Assembly: GCF_000148525.1 (NCBI RefSeq)
Contig: NZ_AEDU01000025.1
Span: 35,053 to 99,052, forward strand
Source of the DNA: Streptococcus mitis SK564
GTDB taxonomy: Bacteria > Bacillota > Bacilli > Lactobacillales > Streptococcaceae
Length of the DNA: 64,000 nucleotides
Reading direction: 5' to 3'
In this document: positions 45,239 through 57,600 of the stretch, in pieces
Position numbering within the stretch: position 1 is the stretch's first letter
Layout of the letters: every line of letters begins with the position of its first letter
Notes under the pieces: generated by a model
Database searches by the model: none
What the model saw: the letters and a program-made list of their open reading frames with translations, nothing else
What the model was told of the DNA's origin: nothing
Made by a program: the position numbers and the translations under genes

Positions 45239-46560
45239 TCAAATTCCCTCTTAAATCTAATAATTTGTCTAAATGTACTGCCTTCCATCTCTGTTTCTAA
45301 AATAATATTGTTGTACTTATCTAGTAGTTCTTTCACATTATTTAATCCTACTCCGCGATTTCTTCCCTTAGTGGAGAATCCTAAAGCAAATAGATCTCCT
45401 GAAGGAGTCATCGTCATTTTACATGAATTCTGAATCACAATAACTGTTTCAGTTTCCATCTTAATAACTGCTACTTCCATCTGCTTTTTATAGCTATCAG
45501 CCGATCCTTCGACAGCATTGTTCAATAAAACGCTCATGATACGAACCAAATCCAATAGTTCAATTGGGAGCTTGGTAATCGTATCTTTTACTTCCAGTGT
45601 AAACTCTACACCATTATTTCGAGCATAGACAATGGACTGAGCAACCAAACTTCGTAAAGCTGAATCTTCTATGTTATTCAAATCAAAGTAAGTATACTTA
45701 TCTGAACGCAGTTTGTGATTAGCTTTGACCAAAACTTCATTGTAAACTCTGTCAATTTCCTGTAAATTACCACTGTCAATTGCCATCTGCATACTAACAA
45801 GCATTCCAGCATAATCATGTCGAAATCCACGGATTTCATTATACAGTCCAACAATTTCATCTGTATAGTTTTGTAAATGTTTCTGTTCAAATTTCTTCTG
45901 CTTCAAAGCAATCTCTTTTTCCATTTGTTCTTTATAAGAATTCATTGCAAAGAAGGTCAAAAGTAACGAGATAAAAACAATAGATGATAAAATACTTCCA
46001 AAACTATTTAAATGTTTAATCGTACTTACCATATTTGAAACGAAAGATACAATATGGAGCAGTAGTAAGGCAAAAAATACTTTTTTCAAGAAAGGATAGA
46101 GGTAGTCCTTGTCAAAATATGCTAGTTCCAAATGGAAATAATGAATGATTTTTAAAACAACAAAATAGGTCAACACCGTTACAACGAAAAAGAATAGGCT
46201 ATAATATTGTAAAACAAAATTGTCTCCTGTTATAGAGGAGAACGTTACGGACAGAAAGTTATGAGTGCTCTCATATAAAAGAGATAGTAGTAAACTTAGA
46301 AATAGTCCTCTATCCCTCTCATACTGTTTCATCCATCGAAAATAGGAATATAAGCCCAAAGGAAATAAAAATCTTGCAATCCCTAACCCATCTAAATATA
46401 GGAGATAAAAGGGAAGTTCAAGTACTGCTTCTACTAGTAATGTATAGATACCAAAAACGTATAGTTCCTTTGCTTTTATTTGACCTTTACAAATTAAATG
46501 GTAACTGTGACTAATAATTAAAAAATGAACAAGAACTATCCCAAATCCAAATAAATCCAT
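45235..46560 (-). CDS. comD: Competence histidine kinase ComD
   Basis: ComD is the membrane receptor kinase for the competence-stimulating peptide. Six to seven membrane helices occupy the first 205 residues and define pheromone specificity. The kinase part is of the HPK10 type, with phospho-acceptor His248 in IRGFRHDYAGML and an ATP-binding region with LLNNAVEGS and KGRNRGVGLNNVKEL. At 441 residues it matches the pneumococcal length. It follows comC after 20 bases. Confidence 0.96.
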   Translation of the reverse strand: MDLFGFGIVLVHFLIISHSYHLICKGQIKAKELYVFGIYTLLVEAVLELPFYLLYLDGLGIARFLFPLGLYSYFRWMKQYERDRGLFLSLLLSLLYESTHNFLSVTFSSITGDNFVLQYYSLFFFVVTVLTYFVVLKIIHYFHLELAYFDKDYLYPFLKKVFFALLLLHIVSFVSNMVSTIKHLNSFGSILSSIVFISLLLTFFAMNSYKEQMEKEIALKQKKFEQKHLQNYTDEIVGLYNEIRGFRHDYAGMLVSMQMAIDSGNLQEIDRVYNEVLVKANHKLRSDKYTYFDLNNIEDSALRSLVAQSIVYARNNGVEFTLEVKDTITKLPIELLDLVRIMSVLLNNAVEGSADSYKKQMEVAVIKMETETVIVIQNSCKMTMTPSGDLFALGFSTKGRNRGVGLNNVKELLDKYNNIILETEMEGSTFRQIIRFKREFE

Positions 46561-46580
46561 TACTCTTTCCCCTTATTTCA

Positions 46581-46706
46581 TTACTTTTTTCGTCGGAAAA
46601 GAAAATCAAGGAGGATGTCAGAAACCCTACTTTCCCCACCTTGAATCTTTTGTAAGTCTTTTTCCTTCAAGACTACAAACTGTTCCAATTTAACTATGTT
46701 TTTCAT
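46581..46706 (-). CDS. comC: Competence-stimulating peptide precursor ComC
   Basis: This 41-residue precursor was found by reading the strand upstream of comD. The leader [20 protein letters not shown] ends in the double-glycine motif IQGG, where the ComAB transporter cleaves. The mature 17-residue pheromone would be [17 protein letters not shown]. The Glu start, Arg3 and basic C-terminus are typical of mitis-group CSPs, but the sequence differs from pneumococcal CSP-1 and CSP-2 as I remember them. TTGAGGAG precedes the ATG. Confidence 0.95.
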   Translation of the reverse strand: MKNIVKLEQFVVLKEKDLQKIQGGESRVSDILLDFLFRRKK

Positions 46707-46755
46707 AATAAAATCTCCTCAATGTTTTTTTCTTGTAAGCTAACTTACAAAAACC

Positions 46756-46822
46756 ATTATACAAAACGGAATTTCATTTTAGATAAAATTCTCTCAACTG
46801 TCATTTTTTTCTCCCCAAGTGT
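46756..46822 (-). promoter_or_regulatory. comCDE promoter with ComE-binding repeat
   Basis: On the minus strand ACACTTGGG (46814-46822) and ACAGTTGAG (46793-46801) are the two 9-bp direct repeats, separated by 12 bases, that bind ComE. TATAAT follows at 46756-46761. This gives the positive feedback of the pheromone circuit. Confidence 0.9.
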
Positions 46823-46870
46823 ACTTTTTTAAGAAAAAAGCCGGGAAAATTCCCAGCTTTGCTACTATAT

Positions 46871-46944
46871 TGATCCCAGCAGGATTCGAACCTGCGACCG
46901 TTCGCTTAGAAGGCGAATGCTCTATCCAGCTGAGCTATGAGACC
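46871..46944 (-). tRNA. tRNA-Arg (TCT)
   Basis: A 74-nt cloverleaf is present: acceptor GGTCTCA/TGGGATC with two G-U pairs, D-loop AGCTCAGCTGGATAGAGC, anticodon loop CTTCTAA, and T-arm with GGTTCGAATCC. CCA is not encoded. It lies upstream of comC on the same strand, as in pneumococcus. Confidence 0.96.
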
Positions 46945-46987
46945 TAACACAATCATTCTACCAAAAATTCAATTAAAAGTCAATTTT

Positions 46988-47467
46988 CTATTTATGGTAG
47001 GGTGATCCCTGCTGAATCGTAAAAGCGCGATAGATTTGTTCAGCAAGGACTAGTCTCATTAACTGATGAGGCAAGGTTAAACGGCCAAAACTAACAGAAA
47101 GATTAGCTCTATTTTTTACAGCTGATGATAATCCTAAACTTCCCCCAATAATAAAGGTAAGAGTAGAAAATCCTTTTATAGAAGCTTCTTCTAACTGCTT
47201 ACTAAATTCTTCCGAAGAGAAAGTTTTCCCTTCTATAGCCAACACAATAACGAAATCACGGTCACCAACTTTTGATAAAATTCGCTGACCTTCTATTTCT
47301 AAAATTTTTTGATTTTCTGACTCACTGGCCCTATCTGGTGTTTTTTCATCTGCTAGCTCAATCATTTCAAGCTTAGCAAATCGAGAAATTCGTTTTGAAT
47401 ACTCTGAAATACCATCTTTTAAATACTTTTCTTTCAGTTTCCCAACTGTTACAACTTTAATTTTCAT
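46988..47467 (-). CDS. rlmH: 23S rRNA pseudouridine methyltransferase RlmH
   Basis: RlmH methylates pseudouridine 1915 in helix 69 of 23S rRNA using S-adenosylmethionine. The SPOUT-type knot is visible in [57 protein letters not shown], the most conserved part. At 159 residues it has the family's standard length. It is divergent from htrA across the origin-proximal gap. Confidence 0.97.
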   Translation of the reverse strand: MKIKVVTVGKLKEKYLKDGISEYSKRISRFAKLEMIELADEKTPDRASESENQKILEIEGQRILSKVGDRDFVIVLAIEGKTFSSEEFSKQLEEASIKGFSTLTFIIGGSLGLSSAVKNRANLSVSFGRLTLPHQLMRLVLAEQIYRAFTIQQGSPYHK

Positions 47468-47503
47468 GACTCTATTCTAACATATTCTCTATTTTTTCAC
47501 ACC

Positions 47504-47567
47504 TTATTCACAAAATAAAAGGTTAATTTTAACTGAGAAAACCACAGATTTTTGAAAGTTATCCACA
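47504..47567. other. DnaA boxes upstream of htrA
   Basis: TTATTCACA at 47504-47512 and a perfect TTATCCACA at 47559-47567 lie in the gap between rlmH and htrA. They extend the origin region to the left of htrA-parB. Confidence 0.75.
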
Positions 47568-47587
47568 ATCTGTGAAAAACTTTTGTG

Positions 47588-48833
<1,246 letters not shown>

Positions 48834-48841
48834 TTGACATC

Positions 48842-48863
48842 TATGTAAAGAAAACTTTACATA
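48842..48863. repeat. Perfect 9-bp inverted repeat between htrA and parB
   Basis: TATGTAAAG and CTTTACATA flank AAAA. No T-run follows on either strand, so it is not a classical terminator. It lies 28 bases before the parB start codon. Confidence 0.6.
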
Positions 48864-48890
48864 AGAGAAAAGATGTGTTAGTGTAGAACC

Positions 48891-49649
48891 ATGGAAAAAT
48901 TTGAAATGATTTCTATCACGGATATACAAAAAAATCCCTATCAACCTCGAAAAGAATTTGATAGAGAAAAATTACATGAACTAGCACAGTCTATCAAAGA
49001 AAATGGGGTTATTCAACCGATTATTGTTCGTCAATCTCCTGTGATTGGTTATGAAATCCTTGCAGGAGAGAGACGCTATCGGGCTTCACTTTTAGCTGGT
49101 CTACATTCTATCCCAGCTGTTGTTAAGCAACTTTCAGACCAGGAGATGATGGTCCAGGCCATCATTGAAAATTTACAGAGAGAAAATTTAAATCCAATAG
49201 AAGAAGCACGCGCCTATGAATCTCTCGTAGAAAAAGGATTTACCCATGCTGAAATTGCAGATAAAATGGGCAAGTCTCGTCCTTATATCAGTAACTCGAT
49301 TCGTTTGCTTTCCTTACCAGAACAGATTATCTCAGAAGTAGAAAATGGCAAACTATCACAAGCCCATGCGCGTTCTCTAGTCGGGTTGAATAAGGAACAA
49401 CAAGACTATTTCTTTCAACGAATTATAGAGGAAGACATTTCTGTAAGGAAGTTAGAAGCTCTTCTGACAGAGAAAAAACAAAAGAAACAGCAAAAAAATG
49501 ATCATTTCATACAAAATGAAGAAGAACAGTTAAAAAAACTACTCGGATTAGATGTAAAAATCAAACTATCTAAAAAAGACAGTGGAAAAATCATTATTTC
49601 TTTTTCAAATCAAGAAGAATACAGTAGAATTATCAACAGCCTGAAATAA
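48891..49649 (+). CDS. parB: Chromosome partitioning protein ParB (Spo0J)
   Basis: ParB is a CTP-dependent clamp that loads at parS and recruits SMC to the origin region. The N-terminal part has the CTP-binding motifs (KNPYQPRKEF; ILAGERRYRASLLAG), then the helix-turn-helix for parS (THAEIADKMGKSRPYISNSIRLLSLPE, about residues 118-144), and a C-terminal dimerisation domain. At 252 residues it is of the streptococcal type. No parA partner gene is present beside it, which is normal for this group. Confidence 0.96.
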   Translation: MEKFEMISITDIQKNPYQPRKEFDREKLHELAQSIKENGVIQPIIVRQSPVIGYEILAGERRYRASLLAGLHSIPAVVKQLSDQEMMVQAIIENLQRENLNPIEEARAYESLVEKGFTHAEIADKMGKSRPYISNSIRLLSLPEQIISEVENGKLSQAHARSLVGLNKEQQDYFFQRIIEEDISVRKLEALLTEKKQKKQQKNDHFIQNEEEQLKKLLGLDVKIKLSKKDSGKIIISFSNQEEYSRIINSLK

Positions 49650-49680
49650 GGCTGTTCTTTTATTTTTTTATCTCACAAGG

Positions 49681-49796
49681 TTATCCACTATTTTTTTCGA
49701 TAAAAAGCTTAATAAATCAATAGTTTTTAATTTTATCCCCAACCTGTGGATAAAGCTTGATAACATTGTGGATTATTTTTCACAGCTTGTGGAAAA
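49681..49796. other. DnaA-box cluster upstream of dnaA (oriC, left part)
   Basis: TTATCCACT (49681-49689), a perfect box on the minus strand (49745-49753), TAATCCACA (minus, 49767-49775) and TTTTCCACA (minus, 49788-49796) lie in the AT-rich gap between parB and dnaA. They can serve origin function and dnaA autoregulation. Confidence 0.9.
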
Positions 49797-49865
49797 TTCT
49801 TACTATCTATGGTAAAATAAGTCTAGCATTAAACTTTTAAACAAATAGTAAAGGAGGAGAACGGA

Positions 49866-51227
49866 TTGAAAGAAAAACAATTTTGGAATCGTATCTTAGA
49901 ATTTGCGCAAGAAAGACTAACTCGATCCATGTATGATTTCTATGCTATTCAAGCTGAACTCATCAAGGTAGAAGAAAATGTTGCTACTATATTTTTACCA
50001 CGATCTGAAATGGAAATGGTCTGGGAAAAACAACTAAAAGATATCATTGTAGTAGCTGGTTTTGAGATTTATGATGCTGAAATAACTCCCCACTATATTT
50101 TCACAAAACCTCAAGATACGACTATCTCACAAGTTGAAGAAGCTACAAATTCAACTTTATATGACTATAGTCCAAAGTTAGCATCTATTCCTTATTCGGA
50201 TACTGGGTTAAAAGAGAAGTATACCTTTGATAATTTTATCCAAGGGGATGGAAATGTTTGGGCTGTATCAGCTGCTTTGGCTGTCTCTGAAGATTTGGCT
50301 CTGACCTATAACCCTCTTTTTATCTATGGAGGACCTGGGCTTGGTAAGACTCACCTGTTAAACGCTATTGGAAATGAAATTCTAAAAAATATTCCAAATG
50401 CGCGTGTTAAATATATTCCTGCCGAAAGCTTTATCAATGACTTTCTGGATCACCTAAGACTTGGGGAAATGGAAAAGTTTAAAAAGACCTATCGTAGTCT
50501 TGATCTTTTGTTAATCGATGATATCCAGTCACTCAGCGGAAAAAAAGTCGCAACTCAGGAAGAATTTTTCAATACCTTTAACGCCCTTCATGACAAGCAA
50601 AAACAGATTGTCCTAACGAGTGATCGAAGTCCAAAACATTTAGAAGGGCTCGAGGAGAGGCTTGTCACGCGCTTTAGTTGGGGATTGACACAAACTATCA
50701 CCCCCCCTGACTTTGAAACACGTATTGCCATTTTACAAAGTAAAACGGAACATTTAGGCTACAATTTCCAAAGTGATACTCTAGAATACCTAGCTGGGCA
50801 ATTTGATTCAAATGTTCGAGATCTTGAGGGATCCATCAACGACATCACTTTAATTGCCCGAGTAAAAAACATCAAGGATATCACTATTGATATTGCTGCA
50901 GAAGCCATTAGAGCTCGCAAACAAGATGTTAGCCAAATGCTCGTCATCCCAATTGATAAAATCCAAAATGAAGTTGGTAACTTTTATGGTGTCAGCGTCA
51001 AAGAAATGAAGGGAAGTAGACGCCTTCAAAATATTGTGTTAGCCCGTCAAGTAGCCATGTATTTATCTAGAGAACTAACAGATAATAGTCTTCCAAAAAT
51101 TGGGAAGGAATTTGGTGGTAAAGATCACACAACAGTTATTCATGCCCATGCTAAAATTAAATCTTTGATTGATGAAAACGATAATTTACGCTTAGAAATT
51201 GAATCAATCAAAAAGAAAATCAAATAA
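49866..51227 (+). CDS. dnaA: Chromosomal replication initiator DnaA
   Basis: DnaA binds DnaA boxes and opens the origin. Domain I covers residues about 1-80, domain II is short, the AAA+ domain III has Walker [10 protein letters not shown] (155-163) and Walker [11 protein letters not shown], and domain IV ends with the box-binding signature [15 protein letters not shown]. The start is a TTG after AAGGAGG, known for streptococcal dnaA. At 453 residues it is complete. Confidence 0.97.
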   Translation: MKEKQFWNRILEFAQERLTRSMYDFYAIQAELIKVEENVATIFLPRSEMEMVWEKQLKDIIVVAGFEIYDAEITPHYIFTKPQDTTISQVEEATNSTLYDYSPKLASIPYSDTGLKEKYTFDNFIQGDGNVWAVSAALAVSEDLALTYNPLFIYGGPGLGKTHLLNAIGNEILKNIPNARVKYIPAESFINDFLDHLRLGEMEKFKKTYRSLDLLLIDDIQSLSGKKVATQEEFFNTFNALHDKQKQIVLTSDRSPKHLEGLEERLVTRFSWGLTQTITPPDFETRIAILQSKTEHLGYNFQSDTLEYLAGQFDSNVRDLEGSINDITLIARVKNIKDITIDIAAEAIRARKQDVSQMLVIPIDKIQNEVGNFYGVSVKEMKGSRRLQNIVLARQVAMYLSRELTDNSLPKIGKEFGGKDHTTVIHAHAKIKSLIDENDNLRLEIESIKKKIK

Positions 51228-51229
51228 CT

Positions 51230-51351
51230 TGTGGATAACTTTCGCTTTTTTATTCTTTTTTATCCACATTTTTTAAACAAGCCCAAAAACTTGAGATAAC
51301 TTGTTTAAAGTCTGTTTTCCACAGATTTCACAGACTCTATTATTACTATTA
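51230..51351. other. oriC right part: DnaA boxes and DnaA-trio run
   Basis: DnaA boxes lie at 51230-51238 (minus), 51260-51268 (perfect, plus) and 51315-51323 (TTTTCCACA). From 51337 to 51351 the plus strand reads CTA TTA TTA CTA TTA, so the opposite strand read 3' to 5' is a run of five DnaA-trios (GAT or AAT). This fits the basal unwinding element between dnaA and dnaN. Confidence 0.75.
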
Positions 51352-51386
51352 TCCTTCTAATACTAAAAATAAATAAAGGAGAATCC

Positions 51387-52523
51387 ATGATTCATTTTTC
51401 AATTAATAAAAATTTATTTATACAAGCATTAAATATTACTAAGAGAGCTATTAGTTCTAAAAATGCCATTCCTATTTTATCAACTGTCAAAATTGACGTG
51501 ACCAATGAAGGTGTTACTTTAATTGGTTCAAATGGTCAAATCTCAATTGAAAATTTTATTTCTCAAAAAAATGAAGATGCTGGTTTGTTAATTACTTCTC
51601 TAGGTTCTATTCTTCTTGAAGCTTCTTTCTTCATCAATGTGGTATCTAGTCTACCTGATGTGACTCTTGATTTTAAAGAAATTGAACAAAATCAAATTGT
51701 TTTAACCAGTGGCAAATCAGAAATTACCCTAAAAGGAAAAGATAGCGAACAGTACCCACGAATCCAAGAAATTTCAGCAAGCACTCCTTTGGTTCTTGAA
51801 ACAAAATTACTCAAGAAAATTATCAATGAAACAGCTTTTGCGGCAAGTACACAAGAAAGTCGTCCAATTTTGACAGGTGTTCACTTCGTATTGAGCCAAC
51901 ACAAAGAGCTAAAAACAGTTGCGACAGACTCTCATCGTCTAAGTCAGAAAAAATTGACTCTTGAAAAAAATAGTGATGATTTTGATGTCGTGATTCCTAG
52001 CCGTTCTTTACGCGAATTTTCAGCGGTATTTACAGATGATATTGAAACTGTAGAGATTTTCTTTGCCAACAATCAAATCCTATTTAGAAGCGAAAATATT
52101 AGCTTCTACACACGTCTGTTAGAAGGAAACTATCCTGATACAGATCGTTTAATTCCAACAGACTTTAACACTACAATTACTTTTGATGTGGTAAACTTAC
52201 GTCAGTCAATGGAACGTGCTCGTCTTTTATCAAGTGCGACTCAAAATGGTACTGTGAAGCTTGAAATTAAAGGTGGGGTTGTTAGCGCCCATGTTCACTC
52301 TCCAGAAGTTGGTAAAGTAAACGAAGAAATCGATACGGAGCAGGTTACTGGTGAAGATTTGACCATTAGTTTCAACCCAACTTATTTGATTGATTCTCTT
52401 AAAGCTTTAAATAGCGAAAAAGTTACTATTAGTTTTATCTCAGCTGTTCGTCCATTTACTCTTGTGCCAGCAGATACTGACGAGGACTTCATGCAGCTCA
52501 TTACACCAGTTCGTACAAATTAA
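51387..52523 (+). CDS. dnaN: DNA polymerase III sliding clamp
   Basis: The beta clamp encircles DNA and tethers the polymerase. The 378-residue protein has the three repeated clamp domains and a typical C-terminal end, LVPADTDEDFMQLITPVRTN. It starts after AAAGGAG. Its place after dnaA is universal in Firmicutes. Confidence 0.97.
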   Translation: MIHFSINKNLFIQALNITKRAISSKNAIPILSTVKIDVTNEGVTLIGSNGQISIENFISQKNEDAGLLITSLGSILLEASFFINVVSSLPDVTLDFKEIEQNQIVLTSGKSEITLKGKDSEQYPRIQEISASTPLVLETKLLKKIINETAFAASTQESRPILTGVHFVLSQHKELKTVATDSHRLSQKKLTLEKNSDDFDVVIPSRSLREFSAVFTDDIETVEIFFANNQILFRSENISFYTRLLEGNYPDTDRLIPTDFNTTITFDVVNLRQSMERARLLSSATQNGTVKLEIKGGVVSAHVHSPEVGKVNEEIDTEQVTGEDLTISFNPTYLIDSLKALNSEKVTISFISAVRPFTLVPADTDEDFMQLITPVRTN

Positions 52524-52587
52524 GTGAAAGAGGTTGAGCTTAGCTCGCCTCTTTTATGATATAATCGAAAAAGAAAAGGAGAGTAGT

Positions 52588-52782
52588 ATGTATCAAGTTG
52601 GAAATTTTGTTGAAATGAAAAAACCACACGCTTGTATCATCAAGTCGACTGGTAAAAAGGCTAATCGTTGGGAAATTACACGTGTAGGAGCAGATATCAA
52701 AATAAAATGCAGTAATTGTGACCATGTTGTCATGATGGGGCGCTATGATTTTGATCGAAAAATGAATAAAATTCTTGACTAA
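52588..52782 (+). CDS. DUF951-family small protein
   Basis: This 64-residue protein has the DUF951 pattern MYQVGNFVEMKKPHAC... NRWEITRVGADIKIKCSNCDHVVMMGRYDFDRKMNKIL. The CSNC pair resembles half of a zinc site, and the family is believed to bind nucleic acid. The upstream frame is open, but AAAGGAG fixes the ATG at 52588. It lies between dnaN and ychF, a conserved location. Confidence 0.85.
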   Translation: MYQVGNFVEMKKPHACIIKSTGKKANRWEITRVGADIKIKCSNCDHVVMMGRYDFDRKMNKILD

Positions 52783-52866
52783 GAAGCTTTAGTTAGAGGG
52801 TTAGCAAGTTTTCCCTTTTTGTGTTATAATATTAGGGATTGAAATGAAAACGGAGAATCAGAAAAT

Positions 52867-53982
52867 ATGGCTTTAACAGCAGGTATCGTTGGTTTGCCAA
52901 ATGTTGGTAAATCAACACTATTTAATGCAATTACAAAAGCAGGAGCAGAGGCTGCAAACTATCCATTTGCGACGATTGATCCAAACGTTGGAATGGTTGA
53001 GGTTCCAGATGAACGCCTACAAAAATTGACTGAAATGATCACTCCTAAAAAGACAGTTCCAACAACATTTGAATTTACAGATATCGCAGGAATTGTAAAA
53101 GGAGCTTCAAAAGGAGAAGGGCTAGGGAATAAATTCTTGGCTAATATCCGTGAAGTAGACGCGATTGTTCACGTAGTTCGTGCTTTTGATGATGAAAATG
53201 TGATGCGCGAGCAAGGACGTGAAGACGCCTTTGTAGATCCACTTGCAGATATTGATACCATTAACCTGGAATTGATTCTTGCTGACTTAGAATCAGTGAA
53301 CAAACGATATGCGCGTGTAGAAAAGATGGCACGTACGCAAAAAGATAAAGAATCAGTAGCAGAATTTAATGTTCTTCAAAAGATTAAACCAGTCCTTGAA
53401 GATGGGAAATCAGCTCGTACAATCGAATTTACAGATGAAGAACAAAAGGTTGTCAAAGGACTATTCCTTTTGACAACAAAACCAGTTCTTTATGTAGCGA
53501 ATGTGGATGAGGATGTGGTTTCAGAACCTGACTCTATCGACTATGTTAAACAAATTCGTGAATTTGCAGCGACAGAAAATGCTGAAGTAGTCGTTATTTC
53601 TGCGCGTGCTGAGGAAGAAATTTCTGAGTTAGACGAAGAAGACAAGCAAGAGTTTCTTGAAGCTCTTGGGTTGACAGAATCAGGTGTAGATAAGTTGACG
53701 CGTGCAGCTTACCACTTGCTTGGACTGGGAACTTACTTCACAGCTGGTGAAAAAGAAGTTCGAGCTTGGACCTTCAAACGTGGTATGAAGGCTCCTCAAG
53801 CAGCTGGTATTATCCACTCAGACTTTGAAAAAGGCTTTATCCGTGCAGTAACCATGTCATATGAGGATCTAGTGAAATACGGATCTGAAAAGGCTGTAAA
53901 AGAAGCTGGACGCTTGCGTGAAGAAGGAAAAGAATATATCGTTCAAGATGGCGATATTATGGAATTCCGCTTTAATGTCTAA
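52867..53982 (+). CDS. ychF: Ribosome-binding ATPase YchF
   Basis: YchF is an Obg-family P-loop protein that prefers ATP and binds ribosomes. Its G1 motif is [13 protein letters not shown]3 is DIAG, and a C-terminal TGS domain has [41 protein letters not shown]. The 371 residues are normal. TTATAAT about 40 bases upstream is a likely -10 box. Confidence 0.96.
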   Translation: MALTAGIVGLPNVGKSTLFNAITKAGAEAANYPFATIDPNVGMVEVPDERLQKLTEMITPKKTVPTTFEFTDIAGIVKGASKGEGLGNKFLANIREVDAIVHVVRAFDDENVMREQGREDAFVDPLADIDTINLELILADLESVNKRYARVEKMARTQKDKESVAEFNVLQKIKPVLEDGKSARTIEFTDEEQKVVKGLFLLTTKPVLYVANVDEDVVSEPDSIDYVKQIREFAATENAEVVVISARAEEEISELDEEDKQEFLEALGLTESGVDKLTRAAYHLLGLGTYFTAGEKEVRAWTFKRGMKAPQAAGIIHSDFEKGFIRAVTMSYEDLVKYGSEKAVKEAGRLREEGKEYIVQDGDIMEFRFNV

Positions 53983-54054
53983 AAAATTTAATGAATAGTA
54001 TCAATTAGGTTGGAAAAAAATTCCAACCCTTTTGGCTTTTGAAAGGAGAAATAA

Positions 54055-54624
54055 ATGACCAAATTACTTGTAGGCTTGGGAAATCCAGGAGATAAATATT
54101 TTGAAACAAAACACAATGTTGGATTTATGTTGATTGACCAACTAGCGAAGAAACAGAATGTCACTTTTACACATGATAAGATATTTCAAGCTGATCTAGC
54201 ATCATTTTTCCTAAATGGAGAAAAAATTTATCTTGTCAAACCAACGACATTTATGAATGAAAGTGGAAAAGCGGTTCATGCTTTATTGACTTACTATGGT
54301 TTGGATATTGAAGATTTACTCATCATTTACGATGATCTTGATATGGAAGTTGGAAAGATTCGTTTAAGAGCAAAAGGCTCAGCAGGTGGTCATAATGGTA
54401 TCAAGTCTATTATTCAACATATTGGAACCCAAACCTTTAACCGTGTTAAGATTGGAATCGGAAGACCTAAAAATGGTATGTCAGTTGTTCACCATGTTTT
54501 GAGTACCTTTGACAAGGATGATTATATTGGTATTTTACAGTCTATTGACAAGGTTGACGATTCTATAAACTACTATTTGCAAGAGAAAAATTTTGAGAAA
54601 ACAATGCAGAGGTATAACGGATAA
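54055..54624 (+). CDS. pth: Peptidyl-tRNA hydrolase
   Basis: Pth frees tRNA from peptidyl-tRNA dropped by the ribosome. The motifs [22 protein letters not shown] (catalytic His20), [13 protein letters not shown], and [27 protein letters not shown] are present. It is 189 residues long. Its stop abuts the mfd start codon, so they are coupled. Confidence 0.97.
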   Translation: MTKLLVGLGNPGDKYFETKHNVGFMLIDQLAKKQNVTFTHDKIFQADLASFFLNGEKIYLVKPTTFMNESGKAVHALLTYYGLDIEDLLIIYDDLDMEVGKIRLRAKGSAGGHNGIKSIIQHIGTQTFNRVKIGIGRPKNGMSVVHHVLSTFDKDDYIGILQSIDKVDDSINYYLQEKNFEKTMQRYNG

Positions 54625-57600
54625 ATGGCGACCTTATTAGATTTATTCTCAGAAAATGATCAGATCCAAAAATGGCATCAAAATTTAACAGATAAAAAAA
54701 GACAATTAATGTTAGGTTTATCAACTTCTACAAAAGCTTTAGCAATTGCTAGTAGTTTGAAGAAAGAAGATAAGATTGTTTTACTGACGTCAACTTATGG
54801 AGAAGCAGAAGGACTTGTTAGTGATCTTATCTCTATCTTGGGTGAGGAACTGGTCTATCCATTTTTGGTAGATGACTCCCCTATGGTCGAGTTTTTGATA
54901 TCTTCACAAGAAAAAATCATTTCACGGGTTGAAGCCTTGCGTTTTTTGACTGATTCATCTAAGAGAGGGATTTTAGTTTGTAATATCGCAGCAAGTCGAT
55001 TGATTTTACCGTCTCCAAATGTATTCAAAGATAGTATTGTAAAAATCTCAGTTGGTGAAGAATATGACCAACACGCACTTATCCATCAGTTAAAAGAGAT
55101 AGGCTATCGAAAAGTTACACAAGTACAAACTCAGGGCGAATTTAGTCTGCGAGGAGATATTTTAGATATTTTTGAAATATCCCAGTTAGAACCTTGCCGA
55201 ATTGAGTTTTTTGGTGATGAAGTCGATGGTATTAGGTTATTTGAAGTCGAAACACAATTATCGAAAGAAAATCAGACAGAACTCACCATATTTCCAGCTA
55301 GCGACGTAATTTTGAGAGAAAAGGATTATCAACGAGGTCGGTCAGCTTTAGAAAAACAAGTTTCAAAAACGTTATCACCTATTTTAAAATCATACTTAGA
55401 AGAAATTCTTTCAAGTTTTCACCAAAAACAAATTCATTCTGATTCTCGGAAATTTTTATCTTTGTGTTATGACAAGACATGGACTATTTTTGATTATATC
55501 GAAAAAGACATACCAATATTCTTTGATGATTATCAGAAATTGATGAATCAGTATGAAGTCTTTGAAAGAGAATTAGCGCAATACTTTACAGAAGAGTTAC
55601 AGAATAGTAAAGCATTTTCTGAGATGAAGTATTTTGCTGATACAGAGCAAATCTATAAAAAACAGAGTCCGGTTACCTTTTTCTCTAATCTGCAAAAGGG
55701 GTTAGGAAATCTCAAGTTTGACCAAATTTATCAATTTAATCAATATCCTATGCAGGAGTTTTTCAATCAATTTTCTTTTTTAAAAGAAGAAATTGAACGA
55801 TATAAAAAAATGGATTACACCATTATTCTGCAGTCTAGCAATTCAATGGGAAGTAAAACATTGGAGGATGTGTTAGAGGAATATCAGATTAAATTGGATT
55901 CTAGAGATAAGTCAAGAATCTGTCAAGAATCTGTAAACTTAATCGAGGGCAATCTCAGACATGGTTTTCATTTTGTAGATGAAAAGGTTTTATTGATAAC
56001 TGAACATGAGATTTTTCAAAAGAAATTGAAACGTCGTTTTCGAAGACAACATGTTTCAAACGCAGAGAGATTAAAAGATTACAATGAACTTGAAAAAGGA
56101 GATTACGTTGTTCACCATATCCATGGAATTGGTCAATATCTAGGGATTGAAACAATTGAAATCAAAGGGATTCACCGCGATTATGTTAGCGTCCAATACC
56201 AAAATGGTGATCAAATTTCTATCCCAGTAGAACAGATTCATCTACTGTCTAAATATGTTTCAAGTGATGGGAAAGCTCCAAAACTCAATAAATTAAATGA
56301 CGGTCATTTTAAAAAAGCCAAGCAAAAAGTTAAGAACCAGGTAGAGGATATAGCTGACGATTTAATTAAACTCTACTCTGAACGTAGCCAGTTGAAGGGT
56401 TTTGCTTTTTCAGCTGATGATGAAGATCAAGATGCCTTTGATGATGCTTTCCCTTATGTTGAAACGGATGATCAACTTCGTAGTATTGAGGAAATCAAGA
56501 GAGATATGCAGGCTTCTCAGCCAATGGATCGACTTTTAGTTGGGGATGTTGGTTTTGGAAAGACTGAAGTTGCTATGCGTGCAGCCTTTAAGGCAGTCAA
56601 TGATCACAAACAGGTTGTCGTTCTAGTTCCGACGACGGTTTTAGCGCAACAGCACTATACTAATTTTAAGGAACGATTCCAAAATTTTGCAGTTAATATT
56701 GATGTGTTGAGTCGCTTTAGAAGTAAAAAAGAGCAGACCGAAACACTTGAAAAATTGAAAAACGGTCAAGTTGATATTTTGATTGGAACACATCGTGTTT
56801 TGTCAAAAGATGTTGTGTTTGCTGATTTAGGATTGATGATTATTGATGAGGAACAGCGATTTGGTGTCAAGCATAAGGAAACCTTGAAAGAATTGAAGAA
56901 ACAAGTGGATGTCCTAACCTTGACCGCTACTCCAATCCCTCGTACCCTCCATATGTCTATGTTGGGAATCAGGGATTTGTCTGTTATTGAAACTCCGCCG
57001 ACTAATCGTTATCCAGTGCAAACCTATGTCTTAGAAAAGAATGATAGTGTCATTCGTGATGCTGTCTTGCGTGAAATGGAGCGTGGAGGTCAAGTTTACT
57101 ACCTTTACAACAAAGTTGACACGATTGACCAGAAGGTTTCAGAATTACAGGAGTTAATTCCAGAGGCTTCGATTGGTTATGTTCATGGTCGAATGAGTGA
57201 AATCCAGTTGGAAAATACTCTACTAGACTTTATTGAGGGACAATACGATATCTTGGTGACGACTACTATTATTGAGACAGGGGTGGACATTCCAAATGCT
57301 AATACTTTATTTATTGAAAATGCGGACCATATGGGCTTGTCAACCTTGTATCAGTTAAGAGGAAGAGTCGGTCGTAGTAATCGTATTGCTTATGCCTATC
57401 TCATGTATCGTCCAGAAAAATCAATCAGTGAAGTATCTGAGAAGAGATTAGAAGCGATTAAAGGATTTACAGAATTGGGATCCGGATTTAAGATTGCTAT
57501 GCGAGATCTTTCGATTCGTGGAGCAGGAAATCTCCTAGGAAAATCCCAGTCTGGTTTCATTGATTCTGTTGGTTTTGAATTGTATTCGCAGTTATTAGAG

